DNA from: Paenibacillus sp. XY044
GTDB lineage: Bacteria; Bacillota; Bacilli; Paenibacillales; Paenibacillaceae
Assembly: GCF_002257645.1 (NCBI RefSeq)
Contig: NZ_NQMO01000001.1
Span: 1-64,000, forward strand
Length of the DNA stretch: 64,000 nt
Direction of reading: 5' to 3'
Shown: positions 41,458-50,012 of the stretch, piece after piece
How positions within the stretch are numbered: position 1 is the stretch's first letter
How the letters are laid out: every line of letters starts with the position of its first letter
The notes under the pieces: generated by a model
Told to the model about the DNA's origin: nothing
Seen by the model: the letters and a program-made list of their open reading frames with translations, nothing else
Database searches by the model: none
Program-made: the position numbers and the translations under genes

Positions 41458-41546
41458 CGTCAATATTCATATCCTATTATCTATGACGGCAGGCTGCGGA
41501 TCTACAACCTTCATCCATATTTTTTTGGAATACGTCGTTCGCCTTA

Positions 41547-41612
41547 AACATTATAATGTTATATTTACTTAGGGATCCTTCCGTGCTATCTTAAACATTA
41601 TAACGTTATAAT
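41547..41612 (+). promoter_or_regulatory. Twin GntR-type operators before glucosaminate operon
   Basis: Operator 2, ATTATAACGTTATAAT (41597-41612), is a perfect 16-base palindrome 15 bases before the first ATG. Operator 1 (41550-41565) is the same sequence with two changes and contains the perfect palindrome AACATTATAATGTT. They are 47 bases apart. The GntR protein encoded at the end of the operon is the likely ligand-controlled binder. Confidence 0.75.
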
Positions 41613-41627
41613 CAAGAAGGTGATGAC

Positions 41628-42728
41628 ATGGAGCAAACTACCGTACTCCGCCAAGTGAAGCTTGTGAGCGGAGAAGAGATCGACATCGTCATAGCTAAAG
41701 GCGTCATAGCCGGCATTACGGCTGCCGGTGAGGGGAGAGGCGACGCCGTTTGGGACGGCCGCGGCACTTACGTGTCGAGCGGCTGGATCGATATGCATGT
41801 GCATGCCTTCCCCGAATTTGACCCTTACGGCGATGATATCGACGAAATCGGCGTCAAGCAGGGCGTCACGACGATCGTCGATGCAGGAAGCTGCGGGGCC
41901 GACCGGATTGCTGACCTGGCCGCGAGCAAACGTGCGGCCAAGACGAATCTGCTCGCCTTCCTGAACATTTCGCGGATCGGTCTGAAACGGGTGGATGAAC
42001 TGTCCCGGCTGGAATGGATCGACCGAGGCAAAGTGATCGAGGCGGTGCAGGCCTATCCGGAGCTGATCGTCGGGCTGAAGGCGCGCATCAGCAGGAGCGT
42101 CGTCAAGGAGAGCGGGCTTGAACCGCTGCGCCTTGCCCGGGGTTTGTCGGCCGATACCGGCCTGCCGCTGATGGTGCACATCGGCTCGGCGCCGCCGGAT
42201 ATCCGGGACGTGGTTCCCCTTCTGGAGAAGGGCGACATCATCACCCACTATTTAAACGGCAAGAGCAACAATCTGTTTGACGCAGACGGCCGCCCACTGA
42301 AAGTGCTCACCGATGCCGTGCGGCGCGGCGTCCATCTGGACGTGGGGCACGGGACCGCGAGCTTCTCCTTCCAGGTGGCTGAAGATGCGAAACGGCACGG
42401 AATTCATCCGGATACGATCAGCACGGATATTTACCGGGGCAACCGGCTGAACGGTCCCGTGTACAGCTTGGCAAATGTACTTTCCAAGTTCCTCAGCCTG
42501 GGGTATTCTCTAGAGGAAACCATTAGCCGGGTCACGGTCCGTGCGGCGCAGTGGCTTGGCCGGCCCGAACTTGGACGGATTCAGGTCGGGGACGCGGCGA
42601 ATTTAAGCCTGTTTACGGTGAGCGGCGAACCCGCGCAGCTTGTAGATTCCGAGGGCGTGCAAAGAACGGCTGAGCAAGTCATTACTACCAAAGGAGTGGT
42701 CATTCATGGGGAATTCATTATTTTCTAA
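41628..42728 (+). CDS. Amidohydrolase/deacetylase (EF_0837 type)
   Basis: 366 residues. The metal site of the amidohydrolase superfamily shows as IDMHVHAF (HxH) near residue 57, a Lys for carboxylation in VGLKARIS, then His in MVHIG and THYLNG and Asp in STDIYRG. It is the type regularly found with an SelA-like lyase and a KDPG-like aldolase, where it may deacetylate an N-acyl amino sugar acid or amino acid. It begins the operon behind AAGGTGATG, directly after the twin operators, and overlaps the next gene. Confidence 0.83.
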   Translation: MEQTTVLRQVKLVSGEEIDIVIAKGVIAGITAAGEGRGDAVWDGRGTYVSSGWIDMHVHAFPEFDPYGDDIDEIGVKQGVTTIVDAGSCGADRIADLAASKRAAKTNLLAFLNISRIGLKRVDELSRLEWIDRGKVIEAVQAYPELIVGLKARISRSVVKESGLEPLRLARGLSADTGLPLMVHIGSAPPDIRDVVPLLEKGDIITHYLNGKSNNLFDADGRPLKVLTDAVRRGVHLDVGHGTASFSFQVAEDAKRHGIHPDTISTDIYRGNRLNGPVYSLANVLSKFLSLGYSLEETISRVTVRAAQWLGRPELGRIQVGDAANLSLFTVSGEPAQLVDSEGVQRTAEQVITTKGVVIHGEFIIF

Positions 42729-43809
42729 GTATGGGCTCAAGCGGGTCATCAACGCCAGCGGACGGATGAGCATCCTTGGCGTGTCCGCGCCGACGAACAC
42801 GGTCATGGAAGCGATGAAGCAGGGCGGGCAGAGCTATGTGGAAATCGCCGACTTGGTGGACAAGGCGGGAGATTACATCGCCGGAGTTCTCGGCTCGGAG
42901 GCGGCGGTCATCGTCAATTCGGCATCCAGCGGCATCGCCTTGTCGGTGGCCGGCATCGTCACGCAGGGGAACCGGCGCCGAAGCGAACAGCTGCATAAGG
43001 AGTCGATCGGGAAAAACGAAATTATCATTCTGAAGGGTCATAACGTGCAATACGGCGCTCCGGTGGAAACGATGGTCTACCTCGGAGGCGGCAAGCTGGT
43101 CGAGGTTGGGTATGCGAATGAGGGACGTGCGGAGCATATCGAAGACGCGGTGACGGACAAGACGTCCGCCATTCTGTATGTAAAATCGCATCATGCCGTA
43201 CAAAAGAACATGATCTCCGTTGAAGAAGCGTGGGAAGTCGCCAAGCGGACCGGCGTTCCGCTGATCGTGGACGCCGCGGCGGAGGAGGACATCCAAAAGT
43301 ACGTGAAGTGCTCGGACCTGGCCATTTACAGCGGCTCCAAGGCGATCGAAGGCCCGACGTCGGGCATCGTGGCCGGTAAACGGGAATTTATCGAGTGGGT
43401 AAAGGTCCAGCTGCACGGCATCGGACGAAGCATGAAGGTGGGCAAGGAAACCTCGTTCGGCCTGCTGCAAGCGCTGGACGAATATATGACCAAAGCGGAC
43501 CGGAGCGAACAGGAGAAGGCTTCGCTGCAGGCGCTGATGCCGCTGAACGACGTTCCGGGGGTCCGGGTGACGATCGTGCAGGATGAGGCCGGCCGGGCGA
43601 TCTACCGGGCGCGCGTGCAGATCGATCCGCAGCAGGCGGGAACGACCGCCAAGGATGTGAACGACGGCTTGAGGCAGGGCGGCATTGCGGTTTATACCCG
43701 GGATTACGGCGTAAGACAGGGGTATTTCGATATCGATCCGAGGCCGTTGATGGGTGATGACATCACCGTGATTGAATCACGAATCCGTGAATTGACAGGA
43801 GGAAAATAA
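42706..43809 (+). CDS. SelA-like PLP lyase, DgaE (D-glucosaminate-6-P ammonia-lyase) type
   Basis: 367 residues of the SelA-related PLP family. YGLKRVINASGRMSILGVSAPTNTVMEAM is the usual start, and the PLP Lys lies in DLAIYSGSKAIEGPTSG. In Salmonella the relative DgaE converts D-glucosaminate-6-phosphate to 2-keto-3-deoxygluconate-6-phosphate and ammonia. The following aldolase fits the next step. The start overlaps the amidohydrolase gene by 23 bases with its own AAAGGAG. A different amino-acid-derived substrate remains possible. Confidence 0.82.
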   Translation: MGNSLFSKYGLKRVINASGRMSILGVSAPTNTVMEAMKQGGQSYVEIADLVDKAGDYIAGVLGSEAAVIVNSASSGIALSVAGIVTQGNRRRSEQLHKESIGKNEIIILKGHNVQYGAPVETMVYLGGGKLVEVGYANEGRAEHIEDAVTDKTSAILYVKSHHAVQKNMISVEEAWEVAKRTGVPLIVDAAAEEDIQKYVKCSDLAIYSGSKAIEGPTSGIVAGKREFIEWVKVQLHGIGRSMKVGKETSFGLLQALDEYMTKADRSEQEKASLQALMPLNDVPGVRVTIVQDEAGRAIYRARVQIDPQQAGTTAKDVNDGLRQGGIAVYTRDYGVRQGYFDIDPRPLMGDDITVIESRIRELTGGK

Positions 43810-43812
43810 AAG

Positions 43813-44568
43813 ATGTCCCATATAGAAAAGAGATGGTATAAGGGCCGCGTCGCCCTGAACGTACTGGCGAAGGATATCGCGAATGCCAAGGAAATTTTTG
43901 AAGCGGCCGAAGGCCATGTGCTCGTCGGCGTGCTGTCCAAAAACTACGCCAGCGTGGAAGAAGCCGTAGCGGCGATGAAGCAGTACGGCGAGGCTATTGA
44001 CGAGGCGGTGTCGATCGGGCTTGGCGCCGGGGACAACCGCCAGGCTGCGGTCGTGGCGGAAATTGCGAAGCATTACCCCGGAAGCCACATCAACCAGGTG
44101 TTCCCGGCGGTCGGCGCGACCCGGGCGAATCTCGGGGCGAAGGACAGCTGGATCAACAGCCTCGTGTCGCCATGCGGCCGCCCGGGCTATGTTAATATTT
44201 CGACCGGCCCGTTCAGCGCCGCGCAATCCGAGCCCGCCATCGTTCCCGTAGCAGCAGCGATCGCGCTGGTTCGCGATATGGGCGGGAATGCGCTCAAGTA
44301 TTTCCCGATGCAGGGGCTATCCCGCGAGGACGAGTATCGTGAGGTCGTGAAGGCATGCGCCGCGGAAGGCTTTGCCCTGGAGCCGACCGGCGGTATCGAC
44401 ATGGACAATTTCGAAGCGATCCTGCGCATCGCGCTGGAGGGCGGCGTGCCGCAGGTGATTCCGCATGTGTACTCCTCCATCATCGATAAAGATTCGGGCA
44501 ATACCAACATCTTGCATGTGCGGACATTGACCGGAATCATGAAGAAGCTGGCGGATAATTATGCCTAA
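43813..44568 (+). CDS. KDGP aldolase, DgaF/EF_0839 type
   Basis: 251 residues in a TIM barrel of the KDPG-aldolase-like EF_0839 family, with KGRVALNVLAKDIANAKEIFEAAEGHVLVGVLSKNYAS and GGNALKYFPMQGLSREDEYREVV. The PFPMQG-like segment holds the Schiff-base Lys of ALKYFPM. It should split 2-keto-3-deoxygluconate-6-phosphate into pyruvate and glyceraldehyde-3-phosphate. It starts 3 bases after the lyase stop behind GGAGG and overlaps the kinase gene. Confidence 0.85.
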   Translation: MSHIEKRWYKGRVALNVLAKDIANAKEIFEAAEGHVLVGVLSKNYASVEEAVAAMKQYGEAIDEAVSIGLGAGDNRQAAVVAEIAKHYPGSHINQVFPAVGATRANLGAKDSWINSLVSPCGRPGYVNISTGPFSAAQSEPAIVPVAAAIALVRDMGGNALKYFPMQGLSREDEYREVVKACAAEGFALEPTGGIDMDNFEAILRIALEGGVPQVIPHVYSSIIDKDSGNTNILHVRTLTGIMKKLADNYA

Positions 44569-45577
44569 GCGCATCGCGGCTTTCGGGGAAGTGATGATGC
44601 GTCTGACGGTTCCGGGCGTTGAACTGCTGTCCCAGTCGGGGACGCTGCATTACACGTTCTCCGGCACCGGGGTCAATGTGGCTTCTGCGCTGTCCCGTAT
44701 GGGGCACGACGGCATGCTCGTGACCCGCCTGCCGGACAATCCGCTGGGCGATGCGGCGGCGGCCTATCTCCGCAAGCTCGGTATCGACCTCTCCTATGCT
44801 GGCCGCGGCGGCAAGTACCTCGGGATGTATTTTCTCGAGAACGGCTTTGGTGTCCGGCCGAGCCGGGTTACCTATACAAATCGGCTGGAGAGCAGCTTCA
44901 ACACCGCCCTAGAAGGAACGTACGATTTCTCTGATATTGCGGGCCGGGTGGACGCCGTTCATTTCTGCGGGATCACCCTGGCCATGAACGACGGGGTGCG
45001 CTCCCATATGAAGGCGCTCGCCCGGGCGGTGAAGCAGCAGGGCGGCACGGTCATCTTTGACTGCAACTACCGTCCATCCCTGTGGGGGGAAGACGGATAT
45101 GACCGGGCAAGACCGCATTACGAAGAGATGCTCCATCTGTCGGACGTCGTCCTGATGAACGAGCGGGACGCCATGCTGACGCTTGGCCTCCATACGGAGA
45201 AGGAAGCGCGCCGGGAGCAGCTGGAAGAGCTGATTCCGCTTGCCGCCCGGACGTTCGGCATCCGCATGGTCGCCGGGACCCACCGCTTCGTGAACGGCGA
45301 CAATACCCATTCGCTGCAAGGGTTTGTGTTTAGCGGCGGACAATTTGCGTATTCGGACCTGCTGACGTTCGCCGTCTATGATAGAATAGGGGCTGGAGAT
45401 GCTTTTGCCAGCGGAATCATCCATGGCGAGCTGGAAGGTCTGCCGCCGGAGACGACGGTGCGTTATGCGGCGGCCGCCGGCATGCTCGCCCATACGGTAA
45501 CGGGCGATACGCCGATGTCCACCGCGCAGGACATTCTTAAGGCGATGACGGCATCCGCAGGTGACGTAGAAAGGTAG
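44561..45577 (+). CDS. kdgK: PfkB sugar kinase, 2-keto-3-deoxygluconokinase type
   Basis: 338 residues. RIAAFGEVMMRLTVPG and TGVNVASALSRMGHDGMLVTRLPDNPLG form the substrate site, and DRIGAGDAFASGIIHG holds the catalytic Asp and anion hole. FDCNYRPSLW is typical of KDG kinases. The product, KDG-6-phosphate, is the substrate of the aldolase just upstream. The start overlaps the aldolase stop by 8 bases. Confidence 0.85.
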   Translation: MPKRIAAFGEVMMRLTVPGVELLSQSGTLHYTFSGTGVNVASALSRMGHDGMLVTRLPDNPLGDAAAAYLRKLGIDLSYAGRGGKYLGMYFLENGFGVRPSRVTYTNRLESSFNTALEGTYDFSDIAGRVDAVHFCGITLAMNDGVRSHMKALARAVKQQGGTVIFDCNYRPSLWGEDGYDRARPHYEEMLHLSDVVLMNERDAMLTLGLHTEKEARREQLEELIPLAARTFGIRMVAGTHRFVNGDNTHSLQGFVFSGGQFAYSDLLTFAVYDRIGAGDAFASGIIHGELEGLPPETTVRYAAAAGMLAHTVTGDTPMSTAQDILKAMTASAGDVER

Positions 45578-45587
45578 TGGAGCTGCT

Positions 45588-46301
45588 GTGAGCTTATCCC
45601 GCAAAGATAGGCCGTTGTACATACAAATCAAACATATTTTGAAGGAACGGATTTTGCACGGTGTGTATCCCAAAGGGGAGAATATCCCTTCGGAGCCGCA
45701 GCTGGAGAAGGAATTTGCGGTCAGCAAAATTACGATCCGGGCCGCCATTTCGGAGCTGGTCAGCGAGGGCTTCCTCGAGAAGGGCAGCGGCCGGGGAACG
45801 AAGGTTATCCGCAACACCTCGGTATCCAAGCTGGCCAAGTGGAAGCATTTCACGGAAGTTTTGGTGGAGGAAGGGCATCAGATCCGGAAGCTGTGGCTTC
45901 AGGTCAAGCGCGTCACCAATGACGAATCCTCGGAAGCTTGGCGGCTGCTGGGTGAGACCAGCCTTGTTCTGGAACGGGTGTATTTCCTGGATGACCGGCC
46001 GTACATTTATTACACGCATTATGTGACCCCGGATGCCGGCCAGGTGGATATGGAAGACCTGAACGCCATGTCCCTGTACGAGTGGCTCGAGGGAAGGGAT
46101 ATTCCCCTCGGCAATTTGCGGGATGAATTTACGGTGGCCGTTCCGCCGGAACATGTGCAAAAGACGCTCGGTTTGGACGGGGGAACCCCGGTCCTCAAGA
46201 GGCTGCGTTACTCCTATGACGAGCTGGGCCAGGTGATCGAATACAGCATCGGATACTATCATACCGGCCTTCAAAACTATGTAGTCACCTACGACAGATA
46301 G
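45588..46301 (+). CDS. GntR family regulator with UTRA domain
   Basis: 237 residues. The winged helix is PLYIQIKHILKERILHGVYPKGENIPSEPQLEKEFAVSKITIRAAISELVSEGFLEKGSGRGT, and the remaining part is a UTRA ligand domain that usually binds a phosphorylated sugar (GNLRDEFTVAVPPEHVQKTLGL, QVIEYSIGYY). A GTG start follows GGAG. It is the last gene of the operon and probably represses it at the twin palindromes at 41550-41612, being relieved by an intermediate of the pathway. Confidence 0.9.
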   Translation: MSLSRKDRPLYIQIKHILKERILHGVYPKGENIPSEPQLEKEFAVSKITIRAAISELVSEGFLEKGSGRGTKVIRNTSVSKLAKWKHFTEVLVEEGHQIRKLWLQVKRVTNDESSEAWRLLGETSLVLERVYFLDDRPYIYYTHYVTPDAGQVDMEDLNAMSLYEWLEGRDIPLGNLRDEFTVAVPPEHVQKTLGLDGGTPVLKRLRYSYDELGQVIEYSIGYYHTGLQNYVVTYDR

Positions 46302-46312
46302 CGGTACTTTAG

Positions 46313-46357
46313 GCTGTTCTTGAAGCGGATTCATCCGTGCCGGGAACAGCTTTTTTT
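46313..46357 (+). terminator. Terminator after GntR gene
   Basis: GCTGTTC (46313-46319) pairs with GAACAGC (46344-46350), with an inner CGGAT/ATCCG hairpin, followed by seven T. Confidence 0.85.
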
Positions 46358-46370
46358 GCCTTTGGTCCTT

Positions 46371-46399
46371 ATTTAATGGCGGTGCCGCCGCCATTAAAT
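46371..46399. other. Perfect 12-base stem-loop
   Basis: ATTTAATGGCGG (46371-46382) and CCGCCATTAAAT (46388-46399) are perfect 12-base arms around TGCCG, followed by TTTT. It directly precedes the -35 box of the LacI gene. It may be a second terminator or insulator between the two operons. Confidence 0.75.
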
Positions 46400-46400
46400 T

Positions 46401-46469
46401 TTGACGCCACGCATCCGCGGGATTATGATATGATCAGTTTGCGGTTGTCAAATTTGGAGCCAAAATTTG
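46401..46469 (+). promoter_or_regulatory. LacI gene promoter and dyad
   Basis: TTGACG (46401-46406), 17 bases and TATGAT (46424-46429) form a strong promoter. A dyad follows at 46449-46469, with arms CAAATTTGG and CCAAAATTTG, just after the expected start of transcription. This suits autorepression by the LacI protein. Confidence 0.65.
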
Positions 46470-46486
46470 CAAAGGAGGGACTTCGA

Positions 46487-47524
46487 TTGGCGAAGCTAAA
46501 AGATATTGCCGAACGGGTGGGCGTGTCCATTTCCACCGTCTCAAGGGCAATCAGCAATGACACAAGCCGGCCGGTCAGCGAGGAAACGAAGCAAAAGATC
46601 CGGGAAGCGGCTCAGGAGCTGGGGTACAAAATGCACGGGTCGCCGAAGGGCACGGTGCAGCAGGCCGTGGAGACGAAGCGGATCGCCTGCATCGTCCCCC
46701 AGCATCTGATGGACGATCATCCGTATTTCTCCAAGGTGCTGGCCGGCTTCCATGAAAAGATGGAAGAGATGGGACAGCCGCCGGCGATGGTTCGCACATC
46801 GGAGGAAGTCTCGGATGCCGAGAGACTGAAGCAGATGCTGAGGGAAACCGGTGCGCAGGGCGTTGTTGCGATCAGCTGGTATGACGAGGAGCTGTTCGGC
46901 CTGATTCAGAAGGAAGGGATCGCTATCCTGGGCGTGAGCCTGAACGACGACCGGTTGTCGGTGCCCGTCGTGGACTGCGACCGGATCTTCTCCTCGCGAG
47001 CGGCCGTGCGCCACTTGATCGAACAGGGACATACGCGGATCGGATTTATCGGCGGGCCTGCCTATTCCAGGCAGATGGAGAGCGAGGAGCGTTTTGTCGG
47101 TTATAAATTCGCCATGCTTGAGGAGGGACTTACACTGCGTCAGGACTGGCTGATCAATACGGGCTGGAACGTGGACCGCAGCTACAGCGGAATGAGCGAA
47201 CTGCTGGGCCGGCTTCCGAAAACGGAATGGCCGACGGCCATCTTTTGCGCCAGCGACATGCTGGCGATCCCGGCGATGCGGGCCGTTGTGGAGCATCAAG
47301 GCCGGATTCCGCAGGACATCGCTATCGTTGGCATGGACAATATCGATGTCGCCCAATATACAACGCCTCCGTTAACCTCAGTTTCGGTGCCTAAACACGA
47401 AATCGGCCGGGTAGCCGCCAAATCGATTGCCGACTATTTGGACGGACATTATCCCGCAGGAACCAAAATTTTGCTGTCCTGTTCGTTAATCGTTAGGGAG
47501 TCGTCCAGTTACAGCAGAAGTTGA
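46487..47524 (+). CDS. LacI family regulator
   Basis: About 345 residues. The HTH and hinge are AKLKDIAERVGVSISTVSRAISNDTSRPVSEETKQKIREAAQELGY. The periplasmic-binding-like domain includes VRHLIEQGHTRIGFIGGP and AIFCASDMLAIPAMRAV and ends DNIDVAQYTTPPLTSVSVPKHEIG. The start is a TTG 7 bases after AAAGGAGGG; an ATG far upstream belongs to non-homologous sequence. It lies before the sugar ABC operon and is likely to regulate it and itself. Confidence 0.88.
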   Translation: MAKLKDIAERVGVSISTVSRAISNDTSRPVSEETKQKIREAAQELGYKMHGSPKGTVQQAVETKRIACIVPQHLMDDHPYFSKVLAGFHEKMEEMGQPPAMVRTSEEVSDAERLKQMLRETGAQGVVAISWYDEELFGLIQKEGIAILGVSLNDDRLSVPVVDCDRIFSSRAAVRHLIEQGHTRIGFIGGPAYSRQMESEERFVGYKFAMLEEGLTLRQDWLINTGWNVDRSYSGMSELLGRLPKTEWPTAIFCASDMLAIPAMRAVVEHQGRIPQDIAIVGMDNIDVAQYTTPPLTSVSVPKHEIGRVAAKSIADYLDGHYPAGTKILLSCSLIVRESSSYSRS

Positions 47525-47573
47525 CATTATATGTTTGAATATATTACATAATAATAGCGTATTTTTGTAGGTG

Positions 47574-47610
47574 GCATCGGCTGGAGATTAGATCCAGCGG
47601 GTGCTTTTTT
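47574..47610 (+). terminator. Terminator after LacI gene
   Basis: GCATCGGCTGGA pairs with TCCAGCGGGTGC with one mismatch and one wobble, followed by six T. Confidence 0.75.
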
Positions 47611-47665
47611 GCATTTTTAATCAAAAATGGAGTGGTTTTCAAACCAAAACATTCCAAAATAATGT

Positions 47666-47694
47666 TTGACATCCCCAAAAAGCTATATTATGAT
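47666..47694 (+). promoter_or_regulatory. Strong promoter of ABC importer operon
   Basis: TTGACA (47666-47671), exactly 17 bases and TATGAT (47689-47694). It implies a leader of about 390 bases before the first gene. Confidence 0.75.
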
Positions 47695-47892
47695 GGGGAA
47701 AAATTAAACAAAGTTTGGCTCCGTTTTCAATCTTTTGGATGGGCAAGAATCCAAACTATCTGCAAACCACACCCTATATGATTGCGTTTTCATTTGCTTT
47801 AAATAAAGGAATTATGAAAATGGTGTCATTCCTCCCTTTAATGATAGCTCCCCGGGACACTCCCGGTTTTATCCAATAGATGATTGTATAGC

Positions 47893-48019
47893 TCCAAATA
47901 TTATCCAAATAATCACCGATAATTTATCCAAAAATAATCCAAACCAATCCTTTCGTAAACATGAAACATCTCCAAACTCAGTGTCAGTCGTTTTTGTGTC
48001 ATCTTATATTACACAAAAA
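47893..48019 (+). promoter_or_regulatory. Phased TCCAAA repeats and hairpin in long leader
   Basis: TCCAAA occurs at 47893, 47904, 47927 and 47938 (steps of 11, 23 and 11 bases), in AT-rich DNA. Further on, TTTTTGTGT (47991-47999) and ACACAAAAA (48011-48019) form a 9-base inverted repeat. This lies between the strong promoter and the first gene. It could be a phased protein site for a second promoter or a regulatory leader. The rest of 47525-48092 shows nothing else I can name. Confidence 0.5.
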
Positions 48020-48092
48020 TTGATCATATGTTGGTGATCCCCAGCTCAACAGGGGCCAGTGATTATCTATCCTTCATTCGAGGTGATGTCCT

Positions 48093-49052
48093 TTGGCTGA
48101 CATTCATGTACAGCCTGCCGTTCAGACGGCAGCCGGCAAAAAACGCAAGGCGTGGAAGTGGAACCGGATCTACCGGAACTGGCAGCTCTATTTGCTGATT
48201 TCCCCGGTGATCGCTTATTACATCCTGTTCCAATACGTTCCGATGTACGGTATCCAGATCGCCTTTAAGGACTTTATCGCGACCAAAGGCATTTGGGGCA
48301 GCCCATGGGTCGGGTTTGACCACTTTGAGCGTTTTTTCCACAGCTATTTTTTCTGGCGGCTGATGAAAAATACGCTGGGTATCGGCCTGTACAGCCTGGT
48401 CGTCGGTTTTCCGATCCCGATCATTCTCGCTCTCCTGATGAACGAGGTAAGGGCCGAGAAATTCAAAAAATTCGTACAAACCGTTACCTACGCGCCGCAC
48501 TTTCTGTCTACCGTGGTCGTCGTCGGCATGATGATGATTTTTCTGTCGCCCCGCTACGGCATGATCAATCATGCGATTCAGCTGTTCGGAGGCAAGTCGA
48601 TCAATTTCATGACCGAACCCGCCTGGTTCAAGTCGCTGTATGTACTGTCCGACGTATGGCAGACGATGGGCTGGAGCTCGATTATTTATTTGGCCGCCCT
48701 GGCCGGGATCGACAACCAGCTGCATGAGGCTGCCCGCGTCGACGGAGCCACCCGGCTTCAGCGGATCTGGCACATCAATATCCCCGGCATCATGCCAACG
48801 ATCGTCATCCTGCTGATTCTGAACATCGGCAGCATCATGGGTGTCGGGTTCGAGAAGGTGCTGCTGATGCAGAACAATCTGAATCTGGAATCCTCCGACA
48901 TCATCGCCACCTATGTATACCGCAGCGGGATCCAGAATGCCGAATACAGCTTTTCCGCCGCAATCGGATTGTTCAATTCCGTCATCAACTTCGTGCTGCT
49001 GGTCGTCGTGAATCAGATTTCCCGGCGCATCAGCGAGACAAGTCTATGGTAG
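48093..49052 (+). CDS. ABC sugar importer permease (LplB-like)
   Basis: 319 residues with six membrane spans. YRNWQLYLLISPVIAYYILFQYVPMYGIQIAFKDF is the usual start of LplB-type permeases, and the EAA motif is HEAARVDGATRLQRIWHINIPGIMPT. The start is a TTG 6 bases after GAGGTGATG. It opens an operon with the second permease, a lipoprotein and an oxidoreductase. The class imports complex or plant-derived oligosaccharides and relies on a shared ATPase (MsmX type) encoded elsewhere, since none is here. Confidence 0.9.
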   Translation: MADIHVQPAVQTAAGKKRKAWKWNRIYRNWQLYLLISPVIAYYILFQYVPMYGIQIAFKDFIATKGIWGSPWVGFDHFERFFHSYFFWRLMKNTLGIGLYSLVVGFPIPIILALLMNEVRAEKFKKFVQTVTYAPHFLSTVVVVGMMMIFLSPRYGMINHAIQLFGGKSINFMTEPAWFKSLYVLSDVWQTMGWSSIIYLAALAGIDNQLHEAARVDGATRLQRIWHINIPGIMPTIVILLILNIGSIMGVGFEKVLLMQNNLNLESSDIIATYVYRSGIQNAEYSFSAAIGLFNSVINFVLLVVVNQISRRISETSLW

Positions 49053-49066
49053 GGGAGGCATGAGGC

Positions 49067-49951
49067 ATGCTTATCGAATCCAAGGGAGACCGCATTTTTA
49101 ACGTCATCAACTATTTCGTCCTGATCGTGGTCACGCTGGTGGTGCTATACCCGCTGGTGTTTGTGCTCAGCGCCTCGTTCAGCGACCCGCAGACGGTGCT
49201 GCGCGGTGAAATGCTGCTGTGGCCCAAGGGAATCAACCTGAACTCATACGAGAAAATTTTCCAGAACAAGGACATCATCAGCGGCTTTACCAACACGCTC
49301 ATCTACACGACCCTGGGGACGGCAATCAATCTCGTCATGACGATTTTGGCGGCCTACCCGTTGTCCCGGCGCGATTTTGTCGGAAGAAACGCCATTATGG
49401 CATTGCTGGTGTTCACAATGTTTTTCAGCGGCGGCTTGATCCCTACATACCTGCTGATCAAGAACCTCGGCATGCTGAACACCCTCTGGGTCATGATTAT
49501 TCCGAACGCAGTTTCCATTTGGAACATTATTATCATGCGGACCTTCTTCCAGCAGTCCATTCCGCATGAGCTGCAGGAAGCGGCGACGATCGACGGGTGC
49601 TCCAACATTCAAATTCTGACACGGATTATGCTGCCGCTCTCGATGCCGATCATTGCGGTGACGATTTTGTTCTATGCAGTCGGCCATTGGAACGCGTTTT
49701 TTAACGCGCTGCTCTACCTGACGGACAAAGATAAGTTCCCGCTGCAGCTGGTGCTCCGTGAAATTTTGATCCAGGGGCAGACGAACGACATGGTCAAAAT
49801 GTCGACCGAATCGGCGATCAAGCAGCAGCGCGAGGTGGAAGGCATCAAATACGCCGTGCTGGTGGTGGCCAACATTCCGGTGCTTGTGCTGTACCCGTTC
49901 CTGCAGCGTTATTTTGTCAAAGGCGTCATGATCGGAGCCATCAAAGGATAA
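49067..49951 (+). CDS. ABC sugar importer permease (YtcP/LplC-like)
   Basis: 294 residues with six membrane spans. DRIFNVINYFVLIVVTLVVLYPLVFVLSASFSDP opens it, and the EAA loop is ELQEAATIDGCSNIQILTRIMLPLSMP. It is the usual second permease of the LplB/YtcP pair. It follows by 14 bases behind GGGGAGG. Confidence 0.92.
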   Translation: MLIESKGDRIFNVINYFVLIVVTLVVLYPLVFVLSASFSDPQTVLRGEMLLWPKGINLNSYEKIFQNKDIISGFTNTLIYTTLGTAINLVMTILAAYPLSRRDFVGRNAIMALLVFTMFFSGGLIPTYLLIKNLGMLNTLWVMIIPNAVSIWNIIIMRTFFQQSIPHELQEAATIDGCSNIQILTRIMLPLSMPIIAVTILFYAVGHWNAFFNALLYLTDKDKFPLQLVLREILIQGQTNDMVKMSTESAIKQQREVEGIKYAVLVVANIPVLVLYPFLQRYFVKGVMIGAIKG

Positions 49952-50012
49952 TTCCTTGCATGGATAAATGATGGAATCGTGGTTGGAATCAGATCAAAGG
50001 GAGGAATCATGG

